DNA from: Anopheles merus
Lineage: Eukaryota > Arthropoda > Insecta > Diptera > Culicidae
DNA: 64,000 nucleotides
Direction of reading: 5' to 3'
NCBI RefSeq assembly: GCF_017562075.2
Contig: NC_054083.1
Span: forward strand, 34,680,755 to 34,744,754
The stretch's first letter is position 1. Every line of letters starts with the position of its first letter. The notes under the pieces were generated by a model. The model was not told the DNA's origin. It saw nothing but the letters and a program-made list of their open reading frames with translations, and searched no databases. Positions 26,801-40,436 of the stretch are shown one piece after another. The position numbers and the translations under genes were made by a program.

Positions 26801-29800
26801 CTCGCGCGCGCCCGCTGCCATAAATATCTTTCATGTGGTTTTATTTTTTTGCGCCATGGTTCTCTTTTTTCGGCAATCTGGCTGGCTGGTTGGCTGGTGT
26901 GCCCGTCGTTCATTGTGAGCCCCGGGAGCTGTTTAGCGATGCAGCTGGGGCGGTATAACACAACGAGCAGCATGCCAGCAGCCGGAGTGTGCAACATGCA
27001 TGCATGCTGCAATGGGAAACATATTTTGGTTTGATGGCGACGTCCCGTTCTTGTGTGAGCTTTCATACACGCTCTCGTTCACGTTTTGTGCGCAACCAGG
27101 CGAATGCACCACCCCGGAGCATATTACGCGGGTGGTGTTATTTTTCGAGTGCTGTAAAGAATCGTCTTTTTGGGAAAGTTTTCAGAGTTGACAGAATATA
27201 GGTAGTTGTAGAGCTGTTGGATTGAAATGGTTGTTTTTGTGAACACCACCACATCTGTATTGCCGGAATTGTTAGAAGTGGGAACCTTAAATTCCAATGA
27301 GCACTTCTCAAATTTGGTACAGAGTCAAAACGATTCTACCTCGTTGGTTTGAATTGCCTGAAATGTGGTCGTCGTCGTCTGTCATCAAAGTTCTTCGTTT
27401 TTCAAACGCCGTGTGGTTTATCAAATCATTGCTCGTCTGTTGTCTTCGTCATACATTAGACACGCCATGGAATAGTGTTACATCGTTCGAAACAGTCGTG
27501 CGCGAGCTTTGGCGACGAAATATTTGTATAATGTTAATCCAATTTTCTCGGCCTCATTTCTTGCCCGTCAGCAGGTTTACACACCACACCGTACACAGAG
27601 CGTGTGCTGTGTCTTGGAGAAAGGATACAGAGGCGTGACAAAACTGCGCTAGTAGCATATTCCATGTCATAAAATCCGCCAAGAGAGCACGATCTCTCTC
27701 TCCTCCCCGATCAAGACAAGGCATCCTTTCACCGCACCGCAGAACACCCTGTTAAGCTTGTTAAGGTGCCTGTAAACTGCTGCGAAAGATGACAAGCGCA
27801 CCCTGTGCAGAACTGAGGGCGCAAAACTTTGCCCAGCGTCAGCAGCCGCAGGTGTCATTACCGATAACAATGGGAGTTTAATTAAAATTTCATCAACCTT
27901 TTTGACACTATTAGTACATCGGTAGTCGTTGGTGGGAAGGGTGTAGAATAAAGGGTAAGTATGTCCTGTGGAAATCACGCTCTATTGAAGAATGACAGAC
28001 CTTTTCTCGCGTACGTGTTGAACCCGATTTTGCAAGATTGGTTACACAACTGCATCCTTTGCTTGCACAAGCAAAGCAGCTGGAAGTGATTGTCACTAAC
28101 ATTAAACACTAATCTTTCGCTCTTGTTCATTCACTTACGCGAGGGTTATCTTTATAAAGGGAGGGTGCCTTATTGGGGTTCGCATGTGGCGCATTAAAAC
28201 GAAACGGAAGAAAGAGCTAATCCTCACTGCTCCTTAGCAATAGCAGGATGCAATTTGTCGCATCAGTAGCTCAAAAGAATCAGCCAATATCTGTGTGTGT
28301 GTGTCAACTCGCTTACAAAAGCTTCACTACTCTATCTTGCAGCAAGCCCGCTTTTGTGGAAACGAAAATCGTTTCCAGAACAAAATGAGCATCTTTGTGT
28401 GCTCGCTCCGGTACACGCGTCCCCAAAGCGATAATAACGAACTCTCTTCATCTCAACTTGTGAGCTAAATGGTCACGATGATGATGATGATGATGATGCT
28501 GACATCTATCATATGGGTCTGTTCAGTGCCAGTATTGAATGAGAAAGCCCTCCCCAGATAGATAGGTGTTGTTGAATGGAGCGTACTGTTGTGTGTCTGC
28601 TGTGTTATTAGTGGCGCATATCGTCTTTTCACTGGCATCAAACTGCTGGAGAGCGCATACTGTTGCCATCGCCATCGTGTTTTCTTCCGTGCATTACCTG
28701 CATGATTTCGTCTATGTGTGTGTGTGTGTATGCTCCCTGAGAATAGAAGAATCAAAAGAGGGGTGAAGTAAGTGAATGCAAAACGTTGTTAGCACTGATA
28801 AGAGGAACATCGTCAAAAGTTCGTCCGCCTGACGAGCGAAGTTGTGTAGTGGAGTAGTTTTTGCCGTTTGTGTCGACTTAAAAGGGGGAGAAAGAGAGAG
28901 GAGGGCATTGGCATATAATAGGAGTCGTTGATACTTTTTCCTATGCATTTTGAGCCAATTACAGTACGGTTGAATGTAGGGCACCACAGCACACACTACA
29001 CCCTCTCCGTGTGCTCTGTATTGTAAGTAAATTAGCAGGATCCTCTTCCAGTTCAGAGTTTTCTGAGTGATAGCTGTTACTAGTTAGAAAATGCTGGAAG
29101 TAGTATTACATGAGCCCAATTCCAATGGGTAACTCCGTGATTGGCTTAGGTGTGTGTGTGCTCCTAGCGAAGAAATACGATTCCTCCCTTGAGGTTGTAC
29201 GCAGTGCCACACTTAGAGACACACGTGTACCTTGTTCGTTGAAGGTGAAAAAACTTTAAAGCGCTTTTTCGGAACCCGGTTAACACGAGCTCCTCTCCAC
29301 TTAACACTGGGTGACATCCGGGTGTTGATGGAGGTACGTTTTGCAAACCAACCCGAACATAACGTCAAGCGGTTTGGTTTGCTTTGATGTTGTGCATTGC
29401 TTTGTTTAAGCGTTCGTTGATAAGCGGCGGTTTGTGATAGAACTGCTGGTTGCATTATGTTGCAATGCACAAGCAATTATATTGTTTACTTCAGTGTTTA
29501 CAATTACAAAACAGACATTCAATTTCGCATCTGAAATTAAATTTCAATTTTCTTTCTTTGGGAACATGATCGGGAATTTACGTTTTTAATTCACAACAGT
29601 ATATTTAGAGCTTCTTTCCAATAGATCACAATGTGGTTCGGTTTACTAAATGTAAAAATTTTACCCAAAAGCTGCTTAGTTAAAATTCTAAGAAATTCTC
29701 TTATTTGTTGTTATTATGTCTTCTACTTCCTTTACATAGCATATGGTACCTTTTGGGCCGGTTCAAAGAAACACCAAAACATATGTTCTCCTTTGAAGTG

Positions 29801-31215
29801 AAACGATTGTTGCCGCCGCCCTTTAATCTGTTTCTGTTTTGGAACACCATGTGGCCTTTTGGGATTGAGAAGAGACACTCTTTTTTTTGGTTCTGGATGT
29901 GTTTTGTAACAACTGAGAACCAACACCTGTTTCTACAAACAACAATTTTGGAAGTCTTCTTTAATTCACACTCGAGTTTTAATCTATGCTGATTTTTTTT
30001 TTTTAAATGATTGTAGCATAATTGCACACAGAATGATTCTGTTTTCTGACTGAAATGAAAAGCAAATCTGCAAAAAGCAGAAGACCATAGGGTTGAAAGA
30101 CAAACAGGTGCCGTGAGTTGGCGGCAATGCGGAGCAAAAAACATGTAATTTATAGACGCTTTTAATGATCGCACGCCGAACCCGGAAATGTGTGTGTTGC
30201 GCTATAAAAGAGCTGATGTGTTTAAGCTGCAATTCAGCTGCATTTATAACACCTTTGCGTTGAAGGATGGGAAAGTTATATTTTTATTGCATCCACCGGC
30301 GTTGAATGTTGTGATGGCGTGTGTGTTTTGTCGCTCTTGCTTTAGCGTATGCGCACGGAAACGCTTTACCGAATGATATGATTTCCCGTGATGCTTACCT
30401 TTCATGATGCATCTGTGCATGTGTGTGTATGTGTGTCGGCTTCAAAGGTACTCCCTTCGTAGAGGAAGCGCCTTCTGAACGGTTGACACCATTTGGGACC
30501 ACCGGCCCAAACGATGATGCATGTCATTTGGGCGGCACTGGGCAAAAGGCACGCGTGTTCCGCCAGATAAACGATCCGCCCCGATGTGTGAGGTCACGTA
30601 TAGTTATGTTGTACACCCACACTAGCTGACGGCTTGCACGACCGGCTTCCACCCACCCCGGCACACGTGCTTAATAGCATAAATTCTCGCCCATTCAACC
30701 CCGGCGTTCGTCGCCCATTCGCCGATCGTCAACAACATGATGATTATCATCACGCAGCAGCGCGACGCGAACACTTTCTCGACGGTAGATTTTGAATTTA
30801 AATTGCATAATGGTATTCATTAGGGAACGGGCGAGTGTGTGTGTGGTGTGTGCATGGTTCGGCAACCTTTCTATCGTTTGTCACTTTACACACACACGCG
30901 CACGCACCGGTGCAGAGCGTCATCGTCATAGGGGGAACCATATCGCGTAGAGGCGGCAGATAGTGGTGGTGTGTAGCATTGCGACAGCATTAAATTTTGT
31001 TTGCCTCGTCCAACCTATGCTGCGCTTCTAGCGAGGAGGTGATCTTTAATGTGTGATCAGAAAATATTATACTGCGATGCGATTGGGAGAGGTCACATCA
31101 GTATCAATAAAGTAGTTTTGAATTATATTTGTTCGTTTTTTTGTATCTGCTGTAACCTTCTAAGACGTAACTTCGTAGCACCTCCATATGATTTATTGAC
31201 ATTATTTAATTGTTC
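20863..31215. other. Non-coding stretch, no supportable gene
   Basis: No coding exon was recognised on either strand. Simple repeats include a G11 run near 22988, a (GAT)n tract at about 28476-28498 and a (TGCA)n patch near 26996-27007. A strong donor-like GGTAAGTAT occurs near 27954 without a recognisable exon before it. Read as intronic DNA between two ratchet candidates. Confidence 0.55.
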
Positions 31216-31256
31216 ATATTTAATATTCTCCTTTTTCTCTTTGTTTGCAGGTAATT
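31216..31256 (+). promoter_or_regulatory. Candidate recursive-splicing ratchet site 3
   Basis: TTTAAT at 31219-31224 could be the branch point. A pyrimidine tract (31226-31247) leads to GCAG ending at 31250, joined directly to GTAATT at 31251-31256. The donor half is weaker than at sites 1 and 2 because position +5 is T rather than G. The spacing from branch point to AG (about 27 bases) equals that of the other two. The function is inferred, with less certainty than for sites 1 and 2. Confidence 0.45.
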
Positions 31257-34200
31257 CAGATACTTGAAGTGCGAGGGTGTAATCAATAATAATAGGAACA
31301 TTTTGTGTGAGTAATAATTTATTAGAATATTGTGGAATTCAATATCAAACATCTCAGAACAAAAATCTGCAACTCCAACAAGCTATAGAGACTTTACTGA
31401 GCGCAGTTGTATAATGTCTTTTTGGGGACTTGGTTGTTTAAATTTCTATGGCGTCACTGTGGAGATATTTACAAGCATTATGGACGTATTACAAAGCTGA
31501 CAAGCTCTGTAAGTTAGTGACCAAGGCCTGAGGTTGTTTCACAGTCGTTATCAAGATGTGATGATTTTTAATGGTTCCATTTAGGAGTTTCTGGAAGACT
31601 TCAAAAGAATTCTGAATATGTTTATTTCGATTGATGATTATGGTTCGATTTGGATTTAAAAAAAGATGACTAATGACTAATGGTTCATGGTATAGAATAC
31701 GAACTATACAAAGATTTGTCAGAATTCAGGTTTTTTTATGAAGTTGAGCTGAATCTCACCAAGAAATCGTTGCTAATTTGTTAGTGGATAATTTGCTAAT
31801 TTGATAGCAACTAGTGGAGCTTAATTTGAAACAAATCAGTTATAAGACCTCAAATGCAATGTCATCAATAACATCTCATCTTTAACAGAATACAAGATGC
31901 CTCTATTGATAACAGTAACTGCTGAAATCTTCTCAACTTAGCCAATAATTCACCCTACCGATCGGCTGCACATTAGCAGCCGATCTCCGCTTGTTCCGTT
32001 GCCTGCAGAAATAGGTCGGAAACGACCGAACCCCTTGCCCCTTGGTACCAGTGGCCAGCAATACTCACGAACGGGGTCATCAGCGTCATTCGACGTCGTC
32101 ATGTGTGTCTCTTGTTTCTCTCTTACTCTCGGCCCTAATGGTTCCGTTCCTTCCGATGCATCTCCATAAGAGGCGCGCCATCATGAGGTAATATTTAAAT
32201 TGGTGTACCAAATAGAGAGGTAACCCTGTTTCAAATGTTTACGGTCCCCCGGAACGGTGCCGAACGTAACGGAGCAGCAATTGCACAGTTGCGGAACGAT
32301 CCCGCAAAACCTGATCCCTCGGAGGTGTATTGGTGGAACATCACGGCCAACCAGCCAAACAGCCAACCAGCTGTGCTGAACGGTCTGGTATTTGCGCTAC
32401 TTTTACTCTGGATAGCGTCCCGGGACGAGTGTGCCGCATTCTGGAGGATCTGCTCGCGCAATAGAGGTTAAACATCAAGAGGGTTCGGTTTAGAGAGTGG
32501 TAGGGCCTTTAGTCGGCAGGGTTAAAACGATTGGAGCAAAGTAGTTTGTAGCTCTTTAATTAGCCCCAGCTGGGGTCCATATGCGTGTTGTTGGGAAGGG
32601 TTTTGGAAACAGCGCCAATTAATGGCATTTCTAATCCCACATCAAAACGCATTTGTTTGTGTGTTTATCGTTCCGCAGAGGGAGTAAAGAAGTGCAGGCT
32701 TTCAATGTGTTTACTACGATAGAGGCAGCTATCGAGAAGAGGCCTCCTATCGATCGGTTATGCTCGTTCGGAGAGAGAGAGAGAGTCGATTGATTCAAGA
32801 TTATCATTGATGCTCCAGACACTAATGTAAACGTCAAGGTTGTTGTTCGCTTTCTTAACCCGCTCGCTTATCATACTTTTTTATTTCTTCCCATCCCCCG
32901 AAATGAAGACGAGATGTGGTGGACCTTGCAAAAGGCCGTTTGGTTAGTAGGTTAGCTTGCGGCATTTCCACCACCGGAAACCGGTCTCTTCTCGCTCTGG
33001 CTCTTGCTCCTGCTGTCCGCATTTCGAACTATATTTATTCCGACGATGGAGCCCCACACCACGCGCCGGTGAAAGGAGAAGTGTGAAGTGGTGGAGTGTG
33101 TGTTTCGTATGGGTAGGTAAACCAAAGAAGAAACAAAAAAAAAACAATGATCAGTCCGCGAGGATCATCCCTTCTTCGCAGTTTCACCGCACGCAAGTGG
33201 TCCGAAACGATGAAGAATGGGTATGTACGCGCGCGAAAAAGGCCTCTCTAATGGTTCCTAAATGCTCTTTTTTTCTACTCTGCTGCTGCGACGGCATGAT
33301 GATTTGCGCAAGAGTAGGTAGCGATCGTGTAACTATAATTGAAAACCGAAACGCACTCGAAGCAGAAACGGCTGACCAAGCATCACAACCACCACCACCG
33401 CCGAGCTTTGTTTTCCTTTCACAGCAGAAATGCGTTTTCTCAGGGAATGAATTTTCGCGTGCACCTCTTTTGCGCGCTACTTCTCATCGCGCTTAGATGT
33501 TCGGTGCGATCCTGCATGGTACGTTGGTTGGCACGGTTGGGTTTCTGATTGATATCTGTTCAGATCTCGCACTCTTTCTCTCTCTGTCGCTCCTCGTGTG
33601 TGTGTTGTTTCTCGTGATGAGCAGCGTGCGCATGGGTATGCTGATTTATGCTGCGCTCTTTCAACACGAGTTAGCGATCACGACTCGAGCGCCTCTGTGC
33701 CCCATGTTCGGCCAGATGTAGGTCAGTTGATGGACGGTAGATTTCAGGAAATCCGCCACCCACTGGACTACTGTCCCTGTACTGTGTACTCCAATGTTCT
33801 TTCAATGTACCTTCCAACATTAACCCACCCCAACCAGCTAATGTGTTGTGTTGTTGATTGCATCTCCCATTGCGAGAGGATGTGCCCGGAGCCGGCTGGA
33901 AGTTCGTGTTGGTCACGACGCGATGCATACTGTCTAACCGTCTGAACAAATCGTCTGTGGGCTGCGACTGAGGTTGAGCTATCATCATCGATACAGTGTT
34001 TCGATTTGAAAGTGGTGTTCTTATCGGTTCACTCTCATCGGGAAACCAATTGATCGTGTGGTCACCCTTCGAAGAATCCACAACGGCTGTGGCAATTTGG
34101 TTGGGGACCACCCTATACAAGGGTGAATGTATACCTTGGTTTTTTTTTATTAATTCTTGCCAACCCAACCGTAGACAGACTAGAAGACAGCCCGAAACCT

Positions 34201-37200
34201 AACTGTAGTTACCAGGTCCGTCCGAAATGCAAATAACTGTTATCATCGAACGGCCTGGCCCGGTCTTTGGACGCTGGCTGTGATGGTGGCACACGTGTGT
34301 GCAGCTGGTCGCGCGCTGGTCGTTCGGTCAGCTGCCAAATGTTGTTGCGGTTGGAATGTGGTTCGGAGACCTCCTCCTGCTAACGCTTTTTTGGTGCCAG
34401 CTGCATCGACGGCGAAACGTGTCTTGGGATAGAATCTATCGCACGGTTTTTAATCGTTTAATCGCAAAACTTGCCTTTCCCCACACAGACTTGGCGGAGG
34501 AGGTTAAGGACGCAAACGCATGGGGTTGTTTCTACAGGGCTAGTATTGCTATTAAATTAGTGGTTGCTTTAATGCTCAGCTGTTGTTGGAGGGTGAGTGT
34601 TATCTAGATGTGTGTAACCATTTCTAGAACGAACGGGTAAATGCTTTTGTCGGGTTGTGTGACATGAGTTATTTATGTAAAACATGCATCTTGGTGGGGC
34701 TATTTCATTGAAATCAATGGATGTCTTTACTGAAGTTTTCTTTTGCGGCATCTTTCTCAGAATGAAAAGCCAATTTTTTACTGTTACTCGACACAAACAA
34801 AGTATTCTATTTTATGTTCAATGTACTGACCTATTCAACATGTTAATAATTAACTTTGATAAGCAATTCAATCCCCTAAAGCATGATCGCTTCTGTTAGT
34901 CTCTCTTCTGACGAGTTAGAGGATGTCAGAGAAAGCCTCAGCTCCTCTGATCTGAAAAATGATCTCACTCATCATCTTCATCGCCGCTAGAACAACGTCG
35001 TCATCAACGGCTACATCGTTGCCTGAAGTTGATGGAGTGTATAAAGGCTGCAGTGTATGAATTTAGACTGCCTTAAATTCAAACATTTCATTATACTTCA
35101 ACGCATTAAACAATAATCCATCTGAAATCTGAAAGTCAATTTTTGGTTCCTTCCACCGTGAGCTCTTTGGCGTGAAAATCAATCAGTGGTTCGAAGAAAG
35201 CATACCAAAAACCCGCTGCCGTATTGGCTGATTTCTCTTTTATCTATAAAAAGCCTGTTGTTGCTGCTGCTCGCCCTTATGGTCTTTAAGGGACAACAGT
35301 CATCACGATGTGTATAACTCATCGCCACAAGGCTCTATTGCGCGTCTGTGAACTACGGCGGTTTCCACAGTACCGGCGTGGGCGAAGATTGTATTTGCTG
35401 ACCGTATAATCAGCGACAGACGGGTTTTATGTTCGGAACTGCTCGAGGAAAAAGCATCAGAAGTTCGTGTTTGTGTGTGTGTGTGTTTGTGCAGAGTGAT
35501 GCGATTTTATCGATTCGACCGACTGACTACTCTCGGTGCGAACGCATTTCCTGCTGTTGTTGACACGAAACCCACTGTGGCCAACTGTTAAAACATTAGC
35601 GATCGGCTGTCCCCCGTCCCCGCTTCTACGGGGTTTTTGGAAAAATTGGCAGACGCGCATCGCGTGCGTGTGCCCTTTTTTATGTTTTTATTTGTCTTTC
35701 CTATCTAAGCACTCTGGCACTCTCGGGGTCTCGGGTGAGGGCAAGTAGAGTACCCTATCGACCGGCATTTCGGTCAGATAAGTGCGACGAAAATGTTGAT
35801 GATGCGGGCCATGGAAATGTTTGAACTGTTTTCATGCATTCCTGGCCATTCCCCCCCCCCCCTCTTTTTCTAATGGTATTGATACAATGTCTCTAATAGA
35901 TGGCGTACGGTGTAGGGATGTATTCTGGGTGCTGTCTGGTTAATCCGTCGACGAGATAATATGTGGTCGCGCGCATTATGGCGTCGCCAGGCCACAAGTG
36001 TAGGTCCCCCCGCCCTGGGGCAGCACCATCTGGGGGTGGGTTGGGAGGGAGATACACGGATGAATGTGTGTCCACAAAAATTAACCGAATACAACAGTGT
36101 ACACATATCCATTTTGACGATACTAGGAGGGACTTAGCAGACATATGGTACTGGTGTTATATTGGAGTGTTTGTTTTTATGTTGCTCTTTTGTACCCCCG
36201 CTGAAATGGGGGTTCCGAGGAGTGTCCAATTTTCTGCTGATGGGTTTGTCTATCTAGGCACATCAAACCGCATTAAGCTTAGCATTTGTTTTAAAGGCAA
36301 TTCCATGCGCTAAGGTTTTACTGTGATAGAAACGTCTTTGACAGGTTATCGAGATATGGAGAAGACCATGCGGCGACCCCAACGTTAAGAACATTTCACA
36401 TGATTATCATGTCGCCTGAAAGACGACATCAAAGGTTGAACTTTTCTTCTTTTGATGGCTTTGTCGGTTTAAACGGTTTCTTTTTTCCTATTTAACCTTT
36501 TTTTCTGTTACTAATCACCAAGATCACCGATCACACGGGCATGTGATAATCCCGGCTACGACTTTGTTCGCCGTAAGTGATTCTAAGTTAGCGATTTCTC
36601 CAATCCCGAGAATGGCGCTTTGTTTTGTTTCGGAATTCTTTTTTTTTAACATCTCCTTGTGGCTGTGGTTTAATGTGAAGATGGTCCCACCATCACAAAC
36701 GTCGAAAAGCAAACGAAATGAAAATCCTCTCCATTTCGGTGTGCGCGACCGCGACCGCGCGTGCTCGCGATGGCGCGCCGTTCATTGCCGGATGTTTCCG
36801 AAATTGGATTAAAGCAGAATCGTTTCAGGGATTGGCTGTCGCGTTCGGGATTTTAGGCGAACAGATAGATAGTCCGAGACTCCACATTATTGGGCGCTTC
36901 CCCACCGTGTTCAAGCTATCGAGGATTTCGGTGCGATACTGTCGTTCATTAGGGTGATTAAGAGCGCGATGTTGTCATGAACGTGTGTGCGCGGTGCAGC
37001 GTCTGTTCTGACTATTGGACCGTTGTCTTGGAGCTAAACAGCAATAGGAAACCATGAAATGTGATGGGTCAACTGTACAGGGAGAGAGGGGAGTTGATTA
37101 TTGGCGTTTTTGGGTTTCCTTTTCTTTTAATGGTAAATTAATTGAAAGGAAATTAGTGGCGCAATGTCTGAGGAACGCGTTGGTTTTCAGTTTCCGAAAC

Positions 37201-40200
37201 TGAGAACAAAGACTTAGTGCGCTGATGTGTTTCGTTTGGCGTATCTACAAAATGAACCTTTTAAACCAATGTTTTTGAAAAGCTCATCAAACTGTGAACG
37301 AGAAGGTTTTAAATTCTTTGTTCTTTACATTTTAATTGAAATACTTTGAGATCATTCTTGAACTTGTAATGACCCTCTTTGCACTCATCAGTTGACTAAA
37401 AGATCTCAGATGTTGAATCTTCTTAGCAATATTATGGAATTGAATCCAAATTGACCTTTAAGTTTCGCAGCTCAAAATTAATATTTCTCTATGAGTATGG
37501 TTTAAGCCCAACAATTTCCATTTTTGATTACGATACATACTTTTAAGTCCTAGCATCCTGCTCTATGGGCAAAGCATGGTAAATTCACACGAAAAAATGA
37601 ACAAACAACGTACTTGTACCGTTTTTGTTTCTCATCCAATAAATTTCCCCATAATAAACATCATCAATGCAAATATCCTGTTGCAACTGCTGGGCTTCCG
37701 TTCTTAAGGTCTAATGCCCTCCAGACATTGGTTTTGGCTCGCTATCTCCATCTCCTGCAAGCCAACCATCAGCCTCCCCCCCAGGGGGTATACGCATAGG
37801 CCTGGGTAATAAATTCCCACTCGACTTCTCATCGTAGAAGCTTCTCGCCTCCATATCGGGTTCCTGTTCCGATCTCTGTTTGTGGCGTCTTCTTTGCCAA
37901 GGCGCACCCGAAATAGCATCAGAAGCCCATGTGGGCCCACACACATGTGCACACACGCACAAGCTTCCTATCATCTGCGTGTATTTGCATTAATGGAATT
38001 GTTCTCTTAAAGCAGCGGCCTTCTGCCTACACCAAGCAACGTGTTATGCTCTAGCAGCATCGTTATTCTTAATACAAACGATCCTCCTTTCCCCCCCTTG
38101 TGTATGTGCGTCTTGTGCAGTGTACATGCGGGACCAGTGTTTGGTTTCGCTGCATCTATGAAGTGCTCTGCCGTAAGAGGATTGAACCCGAACAGTAAGC
38201 CAAAGAAGAGGAACAACAGACATCTGTACGCAAAAGAAAACAAAAAGTAGCGATAAGAAGGCTTTATTTTCTTTCGACCACACACACACGGCACGCACCC
38301 ACAAGCTCTTCCAGCCAGGCATCTTTGCTGGCTTTGCGTGTGTTTTGCTTGTATAAGGTTTTTCCTTCTATTTCTTAGAGCTACTCTAGCTAGTCCCCGT
38401 TAATGCGCTACGGTCCGTTTTAAATTGATCTAGCCACGCACCACGACAGGTGGTGGTGTAGTGCGTTGGTTTGCCTTTTTGGACTGTTGCCTTCGACGGG
38501 TCGGTCGGTCCGTCGCATCAAGAAGCTCTTCTCACCTTTTTTTTTTTGTGCGTGTGTATCTTCGCGGTGTTGCACATCGAGGTGTCCAAACCGTCACCTG
38601 CAGCGGGAATCACACTCGACTTAGTTGCTATCCTTTGGGAGGGGAGATGGCAAGAAGAGACCTCGTACGCACATCTGCTGCGCCTAGTGTACTGCTGGTG
38701 CTGGTGCTGCTTGTATAAGATGTGTGCGGTATCTTTGAAAAGCTGGTCGAGTGAGTCGATAATGATGATGATTTACCGCGGTGGGGTGTGGTGATGCTAT
38801 CGAAACTGAAGTGCCTTCCCGACCGCCATGTGGTGAGTGCCATTTGTGCGTACTTGAAGCGATTATTTACTGAATTATTAAACCAACAGTAACGAGAGAG
38901 CGAGAGTCGTCATAATTATCAGCTTTCAGCTATTTATATTCTGTACAGTTTATTTTATCAGAATAGAGTATTGGGAATGAAATAGCCTTGGTACAGTAAT
39001 GGACAGCTGAACAACTTGACCGACTTCTTAGTTAAATCTTGAAGTGGTTACCCTGTCACCTTACATCATTGACCTTATAATGCCTTTGTTGCAAGTAAGA
39101 TACACAATCTGATAACTAGAATAATCTATTTCAATCAAACCCACTCATGTACAGCAATAAATATCTCTGCCGGAATAATTACGAATCAGTAACACGCGCG
39201 CGCCACAAAGAGGATGTCACTGCCCTATGAGACAAGTCCATCCACTTCCGGGGTTAACCCTCCTCCCAGCCTAGTTTGTCGGCTTAGCAAAAGCTCTGTA
39301 TATGCTTATGTCAATACGATGGCACTCCTTATCTCCTGTCCACTTGTTCCTGTCCCAGCGTCACTGTTTGGAGTCGGTGGCTGACGGCAACCTTGAACTT
39401 TATGCTACTACTGTCAACCCTCTCATTGCCACGCCATTGGACATCCGAGGACCCCGTTGGCACTACCACCGAGGTGAAGGTTTCCATCTCAACTCTCGCC
39501 CCACAGGCCCCACGGCGGGGGCTCTCTACTTCCAGCTGTGCGAAGTAAAGGGACGCAAAAGTGTGAAGGCGTGACATTACAAAAGACGAAAGCGCTAGCT
39601 ACTGCTGTGTGGTTTAGTTGAGCGCACCGAATAGGAGCCAACTCCTGGCACGAAAGGAGAACTTTACTCTGTCAGGTGTGCTCAAGTGTTTATTAGCGTT
39701 TCTTTTAGTTCCTTTTTTTCGACCATGTAACCTACTTTATTACTTCACATGATCCCCGTAAGGAATGTGGAATGTGTTACCTTTCGCCCAGGTTATCGGT
39801 CACGTTACATCTAGCGTGTTGTGATGGATTTAACATTTTCGGTGCATTAAAACAGACCCTGAACGACAAATATTCAACACTCCACTGACCATTATTGTGC
39901 AAGCCGGCGACGTGCTCCACAACTCGCGTGTGTTTGCTACGCTTAATGACCGGTTTGTAACGTTCCACAAGCGGAAAAACTAAACGATTAGGAAGACGTG
40001 AATGATGGTACTGGTGGTGGTGGTGGTGGTGGTGGTGGTGGAAGCGTGTTGTGCCACAAAAAATAGCTCACTTCCCGAACTGCCACCACCGACTCCTAAT
40101 GTGCACGGATGGATGGGATGTTGGGAAATGAAATATTACTATTTGTCATCGTGCTCGAAGGACCAACGTGTGGTGCGTTACTAGTTGAGAGGGTGGTGAC

Positions 40201-40389
40201 GACGACGACGACACCATGACGGGCGTCGATTCTCTCCTCCATCGCAGTTTCACGGCCTCCAGTGCCTGGGTGTTGTGTCCGATCGATCGATAACGACCGG
40301 TGGGAATATGTATATTTATTTGCCACCGTAGTTTTTTTTTTCTTTTCGGCAATGAATGGTGACAATCACGCTGGCGACAACGATTACTT
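31257..40389. other. Non-coding stretch, no supportable gene
   Basis: No convincing exon or RNA gene. Notable small features are a 15-base palindrome ACATGATTATCATGT near 36397, a C10 run near 35851, and a (GGT)n tract at 40012-40040. The open frame at 39302-39574 has somewhat protein-like composition but no family I recognise and no splice context, so it is not called. Confidence 0.5.
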
Positions 40390-40436
40390 CTCTCTCTCTC
40401 TTTAGCTACCTTTGGCAGTATGTGCCCAGGTAAGAG
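40390..40436 (+). other. Candidate 24-nt microexon between strong splice sites
   Basis: A (TC)n-type pyrimidine tract (40389-40403) ends in TTTAG at 40401-40405. Twenty-four bases later, CCCAG|GTAAGAG places a strong 5' splice site at 40430. A 24-nt exon (40406-40429) would preserve frame if coding and contains an ATG near its end. A second AG at 40417-40418 could be an alternative acceptor. It lies on the plus strand inside the presumed long intron of the kinase gene. It may equally be an unused pseudo-exon or a poorer ratchet site. Confidence 0.3.

Noticed and set aside
33671..34168. 165-codon minus-strand frame
   Set aside because: No domain, overlaps equally open plus-strand frames; composition only.
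39302..39574. 90-codon frame with protein-like composition
   Set aside because: No family recognised, no splice signals at its edges and a competing antisense frame of similar length; not enough to call a gene.
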